Assembly: GCA_024123955.1 (NCBI GenBank)
Contig: CP099652.1
Span: 4,030,001-4,094,000, forward strand
DNA: 64,000 nt
Direction: 5' to 3'
Origin: Oxalobacteraceae bacterium OTU3CINTB1
GTDB taxonomy: Bacteria > Pseudomonadota > Gammaproteobacteria > Burkholderiales > Burkholderiaceae_D
In this document: positions 17,127 to 25,607 of the stretch, in pieces
Numbering within the stretch: the first letter of the stretch is position 1
Layout of the letters: the number at the start of each line of letters is the position of its first letter
Translations under genes and position numbers: made by a program
The notes under the pieces: generated by a model
Seen by the model: only the letters and a program-made list of their open reading frames with translations
Told to the model about the DNA's origin: nothing
Databases searched by the model: none

Positions 17127-18431
17127 ATGCCCCGACTCCCCCTCACCGTCTGCACCATGCTGGCCTTGGGCCTTTCGGCCTTTCCGGCCCTCGCCCATGC
17201 CCAGGATGAGCAACGCACCATGGCGCGCATCGCCGCGCAACCGGCGGTGAAACGGGCGCTCGCCTACATCGAAAAGAACGAGCCGACGACCACCGCCAAC
17301 ACGCTGGCGATCAACGCCATCCCGGCGCCGACATTCGCGGAGTCGGCCCGCGCCGCAGACTACGCGGCGCGCATGAAGGCTGCCGGTCTGCACGACGTTC
17401 ACCTGGACGAAGCGGGCAATGTGCTGGGCAACTATCGCGGCGCGGGCAAGGGTCCGACCATCGTGCTGGCCGCGCATCTCGACACCGTCTATCCGGCCGG
17501 CACCGACCTGACGGTGCGCGAGAAAGATGGCCGCTTCTACTCGCCCGGCATCGCCGACAACGCCCGATCGCTGGCGGCGGTGCTGGTCATCGTCAGCGCC
17601 ATGCGCGACGCCGGCGTCGCGCCCGTGGGCGACATCCTGGTGGTCGCCAACGTCGGCGAGGAAGGCCTGGGCGACCTGAAAGGGGTCAAGCACCTGTTCA
17701 GCCAACGCAAGGACATCAAGGCCTTCGTCGGCCTCGAGCCGGCGCTGGGCGCGGACGGCGATCCGGTGACCCACATCGGCACCGGCAGCCGCCGCTTCAA
17801 GGTGACCGTGCGCGGCCCCGGCGGGCATAGCTACGAAGGCTTCGGCCTGCCGTCGGCGGTGCATGCCGCCGGCCGCGCGATCGCCCGCATCGACGATCTG
17901 CGCGTGCCGGCCGAACCCAAGGTGACATTCAACGTCGGCGTGATCCAGGGCGGGCAATCGATCAACAGCATCGCCGCCGAAGCGAGCATGCTGGTCGACA
18001 TCCGCTCGGCCGACGCGGCGTCGCTGGCCGAGACCGAGCGGCGCATCAAGGCGGCGATCCAGCAGGGCGTGGACGAGACCAACCAGCGCTGGAACAGCAA
18101 GGCGATCGTCGCCGACATCGTGTTGATCGGCGACCGCCCGGCCGGCCAGATGGCCAAGGACGCAAAGATCGTCAAGCTGGCGCTGGCGGCGGCAAGCGCG
18201 CAAGGCCGGCCCGCGCTGCTCGACAGCCCCCATTCGACCGACGCCAACCTGCCGATGAGCCTGGGCATCCCGGCCATCACCATGCCGGCCGGAGGCAGCT
18301 CCGGCGGCTACCACTCGGAAAAGAACGAGTGGTGGGCGCCGACCAACGCGTTCGCGGCGCCGCAAAATGTCATGCTGACCCTGCTCGGGCTGGCCGGGGT
18401 CCAGGGCACCGCGCCGCCGGCTATGCCTTAA
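17127..18431 (+). CDS. Secreted M20/M28-type metallopeptidase
   Basis: A 434-residue zinc peptidase with a signal peptide (MPRLPLTVCTMLALGLSAFP, cleaved near AHAQ). Metal ligands are visible in AAHLDTV, GIADNARSLAAVL and GEEGLGD. A dimerisation domain begins around GPGGHSYEGFG, and the final ligand region is DSPHSTDANLP. The M20 family includes carboxypeptidases and aminoacylases that act on short peptides or N-acyl amino acids. Its export suggests periplasmic peptide degradation. It lies 17 bases after the hybrid kinase on the same strand. A Fur-box-driven receptor gene follows. Confidence 0.88.
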   Translation: MPRLPLTVCTMLALGLSAFPALAHAQDEQRTMARIAAQPAVKRALAYIEKNEPTTTANTLAINAIPAPTFAESARAADYAARMKAAGLHDVHLDEAGNVLGNYRGAGKGPTIVLAAHLDTVYPAGTDLTVREKDGRFYSPGIADNARSLAAVLVIVSAMRDAGVAPVGDILVVANVGEEGLGDLKGVKHLFSQRKDIKAFVGLEPALGADGDPVTHIGTGSRRFKVTVRGPGGHSYEGFGLPSAVHAAGRAIARIDDLRVPAEPKVTFNVGVIQGGQSINSIAAEASMLVDIRSADAASLAETERRIKAAIQQGVDETNQRWNSKAIVADIVLIGDRPAGQMAKDAKIVKLALAAASAQGRPALLDSPHSTDANLPMSLGIPAITMPAGGSSGGYHSEKNEWWAPTNAFAAPQNVMLTLLGLAGVQGTAPPAMP

Positions 18432-18461
18432 GTTAGACTGTACAGTGCGGTGCATGGCAGT

Positions 18462-18480
18462 GATAATGGGAATCATTCCC
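18462..18480. promoter_or_regulatory. Fur box before siderophore receptor gene
   Basis: GATAATGGGAATCATTCCC matches the 19-base Fur consensus GATAATGATAATCATTATC at 15 positions. It lies 16 bases before the receptor ATG at 18497 and probably covers its promoter. This predicts iron-repressed expression. Confidence 0.75.
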
Positions 18481-18496
18481 ATTTATTTTCACTCCC

Positions 18497-20668
18497 ATGC
18501 CCCTTGTATTGAACACCACCACCGCCTGCGTTTTGTCCGCCCTCTCCGCCCTCTCCGTGCTCGCGCCGTCCGCGCGCGCGCAAACCGAACCTGAACTGCA
18601 AACGGTCGTCATCAGCGCCAGCGCCGACGCCTCGGCCGCCGGCCTGTCGAAGGCTTTCGCCGGCGGCCAGGTCGCCAAGGGCGGGCGCATCGGGCTGCTC
18701 GGCAACATGGACAACATGGACACACCGTTCAACAGCACCAACTACACGCAGCAGTTCATCCAGGACCAGCAGGCGCGCAGCGTGGCCGACGTGCTGCAAA
18801 GCGATCCGTCGGTGCGTGTGGCGCGCGGGTTCGGCAATTACCAGGAGATGTACATCATTCGCGGCTTCCCGGTCGCTTCGGACGATCTGGCCTATAACGG
18901 CTTGTACGGCGTGCTGCCGCGCCAGTACATCGCCGCCGAACTGCTGGAGCGCGTGGAAGTGTTCAGGGGCGCCAACACCTTCCTCAACGGCGCCTCGCCG
19001 TCCGGCGGCGGCATTGGCGGCGCGATCAACTTGCTGCCCAAGCGCGCGCCGAACGTTGCGCTGACCGAAATCAGCGCCGGCCTGCAATCGGGTCGGCAAA
19101 CCCACCTGGCGGCGGACATCGCGCGCCGCTTCGGCGACGAGAACCGCATCGGCCTGCGCGTCAACGCCGTGCAGCGCAAGGGCGGCACCGCCATCGACGA
19201 CGAACACCGCGAGTTGCAACTGGCCGCGCTGGGCGCCGACTATCGCGGATGCGGCTTCCGGCTGTCGGCGGATCTGGGCTGGCAGGACAGTAAGCTAAGC
19301 AACGCCCGGCCCGCGGTCAACGTCGCCGCCGCGCTGCCGATTCCAGCGGCGCCGGACGGCGGCGCCAATTTCGGCCAGCCGTGGGACTACTCCAGCGAGC
19401 GCGATGTCTTCGGCACCCTGCGCGGCGAGTGGGATGTGGCCAGGGACGTGGTGGCGTGGGCCTCGTTCGGCGCGCGGCGCGGCCATGAACTGAATCGTCT
19501 GGGCAGCACCCTGAACCTGACCTCGAGCTCCGGCGCCGGCAACATGCGCCGCTTCGACAACGCCCGCGAAGACCATATCAAAACCGGCGAACTGGGATTG
19601 CGCGCCGCGCTGCGCAGCGGTCCCATAAGCCACAAACTGGCGGTGACGACGACCGGCTTCGATCTCGATTCGCGCAACGCCTACGCGACATCGGCCTACC
19701 AGGCGACGTCGCTGTACAACCCGCCGGCGATGGCCTTGCCGGTCCTGACCACGTTCGGCAACGCCATGTCCGATCCGCGCACCACCAACAAGGTGAAGCT
19801 GGTCAGCGGCGCGGTGGCCGACAGCCTGGGCTTCCTCGACGACAGCGTGCTGCTGACGGTCGGCGTGCGCCATCAAAGAATCCGGCAGACCGGCTACGCC
19901 TACAATACGGGCAGGCAGAACGCCGATTACAGCGAAAGCGCCAATACGCCGATCGCGGCGCTGGTCTACAAGGCGTCGAAACAGGTGTCGCTGTACGCGA
20001 ACTATATCGAGAGCCTGCAGCAAGGGGCGGTGGCCGGATCGACCGCCGTCAACGTCGGCCAGATCTTCGCGCCGTACAAATCGCGTCAGAAGGAAGTGGG
20101 CGCGAAGTACGACGGCGGCCGTTTCGGCGCCAACGTCGCGCTGTTCACCACCAGCCAGCCGCAGGGCGTGCTGAACCCGGCCAACAAGGTGTTCGGCATC
20201 GACGGCGAACAGCGTAACCGTGGCGCCGAATTCTCGGCCTTCGGCGAACCGCTGCGCGGCCTGCGGGTGCTGGGCGGCGTGACCCTGCTCGACGCGACCC
20301 AGGAGCGCACGGCCGGCGGCACGACCGACGGCAAGGACGTTATCGGCGTACCGAAATCGCAGGTCAATCTCGGCGTCGATTGGGATGTGCCGGGCATGCC
20401 TGGCCTGAGCCTGTCGGCGCGCGCGCTGCACACGGCATCGCAAGCGGTCAACGCGGCCAACACGCAGGAACTCCCGTCGTGGAACCGGCTCGACGCCAGC
20501 GCGCGCTTCCAGCTTGATCTGGACGGCCGATCCTACACGCTGCGCGTCCGCGTCGACAACCTGACCGACAAGAGTTACTGGGCCTCGGCCGGCGGCTCGC
20601 AGGGCACCGGCTATCTGGTGCTGGGCGCGCCGCGCAGCTTCGCGCTCACGGCAAGCACGGAGTTCTAG
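18497..20668 (+). CDS. TonB-dependent siderophore receptor
   Basis: A 723-residue receptor with a signal peptide ending ARAQ. A TonB-box-like segment ELQTVVISA is followed by a plug with RSVADVLQSDPSVRV and MYIIRGFPV, then ERVEVFRGANTFLNG and GIGGAINLLPKRAP. The beta-barrel ends in the aromatic-terminated LTASTEF. The plug features are those of FhuA/FpvA-type siderophore receptors (TIGR01783). No transcription partner is apparent. The upstream Fur box suggests uptake of a ferric siderophore, possibly one made by other bacteria. The 3' end overlaps the convergent oxidoreductase gene by 23 bases. Confidence 0.88.
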   Translation: MPLVLNTTTACVLSALSALSVLAPSARAQTEPELQTVVISASADASAAGLSKAFAGGQVAKGGRIGLLGNMDNMDTPFNSTNYTQQFIQDQQARSVADVLQSDPSVRVARGFGNYQEMYIIRGFPVASDDLAYNGLYGVLPRQYIAAELLERVEVFRGANTFLNGASPSGGGIGGAINLLPKRAPNVALTEISAGLQSGRQTHLAADIARRFGDENRIGLRVNAVQRKGGTAIDDEHRELQLAALGADYRGCGFRLSADLGWQDSKLSNARPAVNVAAALPIPAAPDGGANFGQPWDYSSERDVFGTLRGEWDVARDVVAWASFGARRGHELNRLGSTLNLTSSSGAGNMRRFDNAREDHIKTGELGLRAALRSGPISHKLAVTTTGFDLDSRNAYATSAYQATSLYNPPAMALPVLTTFGNAMSDPRTTNKVKLVSGAVADSLGFLDDSVLLTVGVRHQRIRQTGYAYNTGRQNADYSESANTPIAALVYKASKQVSLYANYIESLQQGAVAGSTAVNVGQIFAPYKSRQKEVGAKYDGGRFGANVALFTTSQPQGVLNPANKVFGIDGEQRNRGAEFSAFGEPLRGLRVLGGVTLLDATQERTAGGTTDGKDVIGVPKSQVNLGVDWDVPGMPGLSLSARALHTASQAVNAANTQELPSWNRLDASARFQLDLDGRSYTLRVRVDNLTDKSYWASAGGSQGTGYLVLGAPRSFALTASTEF

Positions 20669-21641
20669 CCAGTACCTTGGCGGCCAGCGCCAGGCCGCTC
20701 AGCCAGGCGTCTTCCACGCGGCCGCCGCCGAGCCAGTCGCCGCACAGGCCGACCTGCACCGCCGGCAGCCACACGGCCTGGCGCGAGGACGCCGCGCCGG
20801 CCTTGGCGTAGCGCCAGCGGTGCGCAGTGACGCCTAGCGGCGACGGACCGCCCAGCTTTGCGAAGGCCTCCAGCAGCAGCGCCGTCACAACCGCCTCGTC
20901 GTCCTCGATATGGGCGGCGCTCCACTCCGCGCTGGCCTGAAGCACCCAGACCTCGCTGCCGGCGCGCCCGGGTTTTGAACTGTCGCGCGCGATCCAGCGC
21001 AGCGGCCCTTCGTTGATGAAGGCGGCGTCGTAGCCCGGCGTGTGGGGCTGCGCGAAACGCAGCATCAAGGTCCAACTCGGGAGCATGGCGACCGCGTTCG
21101 ACTGCATCGCCGTCAATGGCAGCAACGGTTCCAGCAGAACGGCCGCCTGCGGCGCCGGCACCGCAAGTACCAGCGCGTCGTAGCGCTCTGCGTGCAGTCC
21201 CTGCTCCTTCGAATGCAGGCGCCACCCCTCCGCCTCATGCCGCATATCGTCGATGGTGACGCCGCTGTGCACCTGCAGGCTGGCGGCGAGCCACGCCGCC
21301 GGAGCGCTCATGCGCGGCACGCCGACGAAGCGCGCCACGCTGTCCGGCTCCGCCCGGCCGCCGCCGCCGATGACGGCGATTTTCGGTTCCCACAGCGCCG
21401 CCACGCCGGCCGCCTCCCAGCGGGCGACCTCCTCGCGGAAGGCGTTGTCCCGGACCGTGAAGTATTGGGCGCCGTGGTCGCACTGCCAGCCGTCGGCACG
21501 CCGGGTGCTCATGCGGCCGCCCGGGCCGCGCGCCTTCTCGAACACGGTGACGCGGCAACCCGCGTCCTGCAAATGCCGTCCGCAGGCCAGGCCGGCCAGC
21601 CCGGCCCCGACCACCGCCACATTAAGACGTGTTTCAGACAT
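20646..21641 (-). CDS. FAD/NAD(P)-dependent oxidoreductase, renalase/amine-oxidase-like
   Basis: A 331-residue flavoprotein. It starts with the dinucleotide-binding motif VAVVGAGLAGLACGRHL, then FEKARGPGGRMSTRR, then an HGAQYFTVRD segment typical of renalase-like oxidases. The C-terminal FAD motif LCGDWLGGGRVEDAWLSG completes the family pattern. Proteins of this type are commonly found with photolyase and MerR genes in light-response clusters of proteobacteria. Here it is transcribed divergently from the MerR gene 154 bases away. A role in photo-oxidative protection or carotenoid/amine chemistry is possible but unproven. Confidence 0.8.
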   Translation of the reverse strand: MSETRLNVAVVGAGLAGLACGRHLQDAGCRVTVFEKARGPGGRMSTRRADGWQCDHGAQYFTVRDNAFREEVARWEAAGVAALWEPKIAVIGGGGRAEPDSVARFVGVPRMSAPAAWLAASLQVHSGVTIDDMRHEAEGWRLHSKEQGLHAERYDALVLAVPAPQAAVLLEPLLPLTAMQSNAVAMLPSWTLMLRFAQPHTPGYDAAFINEGPLRWIARDSSKPGRAGSEVWVLQASAEWSAAHIEDDEAVVTALLLEAFAKLGGPSPLGVTAHRWRYAKAGAASSRQAVWLPAVQVGLCGDWLGGGRVEDAWLSGLALAAKVLARTPCLP

Positions 21642-21795
21642 GGCGATGAATCCTCTTCGTTATAAAGTCCAAAGTATAGAGAGAAGAATGCGGCGGAAGA
21701 AGGCTTGGCTGCCTTTCGGCGGTTCAATTTCGGTTCATGCGACGCGATGACCCGCAAAATGCTAGAATGCGCAAAATAGACGAAAGAGGAGCAGC

Positions 21796-22761
21796 ATGTC
21801 GAAAGCGGAACAAAAAACAGAATCGAAGCCCACCGGCTATCGCAGCGGCGTGGCCGCGCGGCTGGCGGGCCTGCCCGTGGAAACGCTGCGCGTATGGGAG
21901 CGCCGCTATGGCGTCTCCGACGTCGACCGCTCACCGCACGGCCAGCGCCTGTACTCGGCCGACCAGGTCCGCCGGCTGGGCCTGCTTAAACGCGTGGTCG
22001 ACCAGGGACACGCGATCGGCACCGTGGCCCGGCTTGCGGCCGATGAGTTGATCGCGCTGGCCGGCGCCGCGCCCTCGCCCGCCGGCCCTGGCGCGATCAC
22101 GCAAACGCTCAAGATCGCCGTCGCCGGCGCCGCGCTGGCGCGCCGCCTTGGCGCCATCCGCACCTCGCCGGAACTCGATATCGTCGCCAGCTGCTTCCAG
22201 CTCGAAGGCGCGGCCGAGGCGATGGCCGGCGTGTCGGCCGACGTGCTGCTGATCGAATCGTCCGAGATGAGCGCCGACGCGCTGCCGCAAATCCAGGCCG
22301 CGCGCCGCGCGATGCAGGTGCGCACGGTGGTGGTGTTGTACCGCTTCTGCGACAGCGCCACGGTGCGCCGCCTGCGCGAACATGGCTGCCTGGTGGCGCG
22401 CGCGCCGTCCGACGCCGCCGAGGTGGCGGTTTTATGCAGCACCGCGCTGACCGGCGCGGCGCGCCCGCCGCCAGGTCCGCTCACGGCGCCGCCGCCGCGC
22501 CGCCTCGACGACCAGGCGCTGGCCGCGCTGTCGTCGGCCTCCTCCAGCATCAATTGTGAGTGCCCGCGCCATCTGGCGGATATACTGATGATGCTGGCCA
22601 GTTTCGAGCGCTATAGCTACCAGTGCCAAAATCGCAATGCCGGCGACGCGGCGCTGCACGAGGACCTGGGCCGCAGCGCCGGCCACGCGCGCGTGATGAT
22701 GGAGCAGGCGCTGGAACGATTGGCGTACGCCGAAGGCCTGCCCCTGCCCGACAAGCAGTGA
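21796..22761 (+). CDS. MerR-family regulator of the light-response operon (no B12 motif)
   Basis: A 321-residue regulator. The N-terminal MerR winged helix (YRSGVAARLAGLPVETLRVW, then ERRYGV and RLYSADQVRRLGLLKRVVDQG) is followed by a Rossmann-like region (residues about 100-215) placed where CarH/LitR regulators carry their cobalamin domain. The DxHxxG cobalamin-ligand motif is absent. A helical C-terminal module containing HLADILMMLASFERYSYQ follows. An AGAGGAG ribosome-binding site precedes the ATG. Genes for FolE and BLUF follow on the same strand, so this is the likely operon regulator. It may resemble E. coli BluR, which is controlled by a BLUF protein rather than by B12. Confidence 0.8.
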   Translation: MSKAEQKTESKPTGYRSGVAARLAGLPVETLRVWERRYGVSDVDRSPHGQRLYSADQVRRLGLLKRVVDQGHAIGTVARLAADELIALAGAAPSPAGPGAITQTLKIAVAGAALARRLGAIRTSPELDIVASCFQLEGAAEAMAGVSADVLLIESSEMSADALPQIQAARRAMQVRTVVVLYRFCDSATVRRLREHGCLVARAPSDAAEVAVLCSTALTGAARPPPGPLTAPPPRRLDDQALAALSSASSSINCECPRHLADILMMLASFERYSYQCQNRNAGDAALHEDLGRSAGHARVMMEQALERLAYAEGLPLPDKQ

Positions 22762-22828
22762 ACAGCGCCGCACCCGTAGCTGTAACCGCAGTTGTACTCA
22801 TTATTTGAATTTCTGATTGGACTACCGC

Positions 22829-23536
22829 ATGACCACCGAGCAGCTTCCGGCATATCGCCCTGCCACCACCACCGCCTCCGAGCGGATCCGCGCACGCCTG
22901 ATCGCCAGCAACACGCGCTTTCACGCCAACGACAATATCGCCGCCTACATCGAACCGGGTGAACTGGACCAGCTGCTGGACGAAGTCAGCGGCCATATGC
23001 AGAAGGTGCTGGAAAGCCTGGTCATCGACACCGTCAGCGACCATAACACGCAGGATACGGCGCGCCGCGTCGCCAAGATGTACATGAACGAGGTGTTCGG
23101 CGGCCGCTACGTCGACATGCCGCCGGTGACTGAATTCCCCAACGCCGCCAACCTGAACGAGTTGATGATCATCGGCCCGATCACGGTGCGCAGCGCCTGC
23201 TCGCACCATCTGTGCCCGGTGATCGGCAAGGTGTGGATCGGCGTCATGCCGAACCAGCACTCGGCCCTGATCGGCCTGTCGAAGTACGCGCGCTTGGCCA
23301 GCTGGATCATGAGCCGGCCGCAAATCCAGGAAGAGGCGGTGGTCCAATTGGCCGATCTGCTGCAAGAGAAAATGCAGCCGGACGGCCTGGCCGTTATCAT
23401 GGAGGCGGACCACTTTTGCATGCAGTGGCGCGGCGTCAAGGACATGGATGCGCGCATGATCAATAGCGTCATGCACGGCTCGTTCCTGAAGGACCCGGCC
23501 CTGCGGCGCGAGTTCCTGTCGCTGATCAAACGCTGA
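22829..23536 (+). CDS. folE: GTP cyclohydrolase I
   Basis: A 235-residue type I GTP cyclohydrolase that converts GTP to dihydroneopterin triphosphate, the first step towards folate and pterin cofactors. It has the zinc-binding cysteine and histidines in RSACSHHLCPV, the catalytic region KVWIGVMPN, GLSKYARL, and the second zinc cysteine in ADHFCMQWRGV. I chose the ATG at 22829 over the TTG at 22817. Its position between the MerR and BLUF genes suggests it is a dedicated copy that supplies pterin or folate antenna cofactors to the photolyases downstream. The genome presumably has another copy, but that cannot be seen here. Confidence 0.93.
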   Translation: MTTEQLPAYRPATTTASERIRARLIASNTRFHANDNIAAYIEPGELDQLLDEVSGHMQKVLESLVIDTVSDHNTQDTARRVAKMYMNEVFGGRYVDMPPVTEFPNAANLNELMIIGPITVRSACSHHLCPVIGKVWIGVMPNQHSALIGLSKYARLASWIMSRPQIQEEAVVQLADLLQEKMQPDGLAVIMEADHFCMQWRGVKDMDARMINSVMHGSFLKDPALRREFLSLIKR

Positions 23537-23554
23537 TATCACGGGAGAATACGA

Positions 23555-23980
23555 ATGCTCGTCCGACTTTTATACGCCAGCCGCGCGGCCGCCGACACCC
23601 AAACGGGCGCCGTCACGGCCATCATGCAGCACTCGCATGCCTATAATCCGAAGCACGGCATCACCGGTGTGCTGTGCCATAGCGAACGCGCCTACCTGCA
23701 GGTGATCGAGGGTGGACGCGACCAGGTCAACCGCCTGTACGGCAAGATCCTGCGCGACACGCGGCATACCGACGTGGTGCTGCTGCATTACGAGGAAATC
23801 TGCGAACGGCGCTACTCCGGCTGGATCATGGGGCAGACCAATTTGAACAAGCTCAATCCGGGCACGTTGCTGCGCTACTCGGCGACGGCGGAATTCGACC
23901 CGCATTCGCTGTCGGGGAAAAGCTCCTTGGCACTGATCGATGAGTTGATGGCGGCAGCGGCGGTATTGGGCCGCGCCTGA
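23555..23980 (+). CDS. Stand-alone BLUF blue-light photoreceptor
   Basis: A 141-residue protein that is almost entirely a BLUF (blue light using FAD) domain. The residues that form the flavin hydrogen-bond network are present: Tyr7 in LLYAS, Asn31 in NPKHGITG and Gln49 in YLQVIEGG. A Trp90-Met92 pair sits in SGWIMGQ. There is no EAL, GGDEF or other output domain, only about 35 residues of C-terminal cap helix. It probably signals by protein-protein contact. It lies 18 bases after folE behind a GGGAGAA ribosome-binding site and in the same operon as the MerR regulator, which is the obvious partner candidate. Confidence 0.92.
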   Translation: MLVRLLYASRAAADTQTGAVTAIMQHSHAYNPKHGITGVLCHSERAYLQVIEGGRDQVNRLYGKILRDTRHTDVVLLHYEEICERRYSGWIMGQTNLNKLNPGTLLRYSATAEFDPHSLSGKSSLALIDELMAAAAVLGRA

Positions 23981-24003
23981 ACATTTAACAGCCATCATCC
24001 ATC

Positions 24004-24249
24004 TTAAATCCAGCCCTGGCGCCACTTGGCGCCATCGGTGAGCTCGCGCCACGGCATGGTTTGCCGGCGGCGAGAGTGCACTGCCTCCAGCACGATATCG
24101 ACCACCGCGCAGCCCTCTTCGGAGGGCTCGACCACTTCCACCACCATAAAGTGCTTTTCTTTATTGGCTGGCGTAACGGCCGTCCATTTGCTTAGCTTGA
24201 GTTTTTGAGGATTCAGCCGAGGCGCCGGCGTGGTACTGGTTTCCAACAT
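24004..24249 (-). CDS. TIGR02450-type Trp-rich conserved hypothetical protein
   Basis: An 81-residue soluble protein with LNPQKLKLSKWTAVTPANKE followed by KHFMVVEV and a terminal AKWRQGWI. It matches the Trp-rich TIGR02450 family, which in many bacteria lies next to photolyase genes. Its biochemical role is unknown. It is on the opposite strand, with 23 bases between its stop and the BLUF stop, and diverges from the DASH cryptochrome gene. The 110-base divergent gap holds the promoters for both. The ATG at 24249 follows a GGAG. A longer start at 24300 adds residues that do not fit the family. Confidence 0.75.
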   Translation of the reverse strand: MLETSTTPAPRLNPQKLKLSKWTAVTPANKEKHFMVVEVVEPSEEGCAVVDIVLEAVHSRRRQTMPWRELTDGAKWRQGWI

Positions 24250-24359
24250 CGCTGTTACTCCAACTAGATTCACTGAACCGCCATTGAACCATTTTTGCAC
24301 GCGGACCGCAACGTGCGCACTGGACGACCGGATAGTCTTCCTCTAAGGTGGCTCGCACC

Positions 24360-25607
24360 ATGATCTCCTTGCCAAACATCCTGCTCTACTGGTTCCGCAA
24401 CGACCTGCGCCTGTCCGACAATCCAGTCCTGCGACAGGCATGCGCACAGGCGACGCAGCTGCTGCCGGTGTTCTGCATGCCACCTGCGACCGGCACCCAG
24501 TGGGGCTTCGAGCGCGTCGGAGCGCACCGACGGGCGCTGCTCGCCTCGGCATTGCAGGAGCTACAGCAAACACTTTCCGAGGCCGGCAGCCGCCTGCTGG
24601 TGCTCGACGGCCCGCCCGCCGACGCCCTGCCCCGGCTGGTCCGTGAGACCGGCGCCACCGCCATCATCTGCGAAGACATCGCCGCCCCCGAAGAAATGGC
24701 CGAGGTGGCAGCGCTGCACAAGGCAGGCATCGACGTCCGGACCCACTGGCAATCCACCATGCTCGACCCGGCCGGTTTGCCCTTCGCACCCGCCGACATG
24801 CCGAACCAGTTTACGGAATTTCGCCGCGCGGTCGAAAAATCGCCTGCGCGCCCGGTCGCACCGTTGTCCGTTCCGGCCATCATCCCGCCACCACCGGACC
24901 ACGCGCCAACCGGCGCCGCGTTGGGCGAGGCAGGCACCGGCGGTGGCGAGGCCTCGGCGACCGCGCACCTCGCTCGCTACTTCAGCGGCAACCTGCCCCA
25001 CACTTACAAGACCACCCGCGACCAACTCAACGGCGCCGACTTTTCAACCGGATTTTCGCGCTGGCTCTGGAGCGGCGCCGTCTCGGCACGCACCATCGAC
25101 ACCAGGTTACGCGCCTACGAGGAGCAAAACGGTGCAACCGACAGCAGCTACTGGATACGATTCGAGCTACTGTGGCGCGATCACTTCCGCTTCCTTCATC
25201 TGAAGCATGGAGCGGCGCTGTACCGCAAACGCGGCTTGCTGGCGACGCTACCCGCACAGCTGGCGCACGACGATGAAAAGATGCTGCGTTGGCGTGAAGG
25301 CCGAACCGGCCAGCCATTGGTCGACGCCGGCATGCGCGAACTGGCGGCCACCGGCTTTCTGTCGAACCGGATGCGCCAGATCGTCGCCAGCTACCTGATC
25401 TACGAACTGGAATGCGACTGGCGCGCCGGCGCGGCCTGGTTCGAGGCGCAGTTGATCGACTACGATGTCTATTCGAATCAAGGCAACTGGCTTTACATCG
25501 CCGGCCGCGGCACCGACCCGCGCGGCGGCCGGCGCTTCGACCCGGAGCGGCAGGCGCGCGTCCACGACCCGGACGGCACTTATCAACGCCTGTGGAGCGA
25601 CGCATGA
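24360..25607 (+). CDS. DASH-family cryptochrome / photolyase
   Basis: A 415-residue flavoprotein of the photolyase superfamily. The antenna-binding N-terminal domain opens with LLYWFRNDLRLSDNP. The FAD domain contains TGFSRWLWSGAVSART, WIRFELLWRDHFRF and the DASH-typical segment YDVYSNQGNWLYIAGRGTDP followed by RRFDPERQA. DASH cryptochromes repair cyclobutane pyrimidine dimers mainly in single-stranded DNA and bind FAD plus MTHF. The start at ATG 24360 has AAGG eleven bases upstream. A GTG at 24348 is possible. It overlaps the next photolyase gene by four bases (ATGA), so both are co-translated. Confidence 0.88.
   Translation: MISLPNILLYWFRNDLRLSDNPVLRQACAQATQLLPVFCMPPATGTQWGFERVGAHRRALLASALQELQQTLSEAGSRLLVLDGPPADALPRLVRETGATAIICEDIAAPEEMAEVAALHKAGIDVRTHWQSTMLDPAGLPFAPADMPNQFTEFRRAVEKSPARPVAPLSVPAIIPPPPDHAPTGAALGEAGTGGGEASATAHLARYFSGNLPHTYKTTRDQLNGADFSTGFSRWLWSGAVSARTIDTRLRAYEEQNGATDSSYWIRFELLWRDHFRFLHLKHGAALYRKRGLLATLPAQLAHDDEKMLRWREGRTGQPLVDAGMRELAATGFLSNRMRQIVASYLIYELECDWRAGAAWFEAQLIDYDVYSNQGNWLYIAGRGTDPRGGRRFDPERQARVHDPDGTYQRLWSDA

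Noticed and set aside
21661..21690. TATACT-like promoter element between the oxidoreductase and MerR genes
   Set aside because: No matching -35 element at a suitable distance was found on either strand, so no promoter is called.
24297..24316. GCACG-N10-CGTGC inverted repeat between the Trp-rich and DASH genes
   Set aside because: The five-base arms are GC-rich and such repeats are expected by chance in this DNA, so I do not call it an operator.
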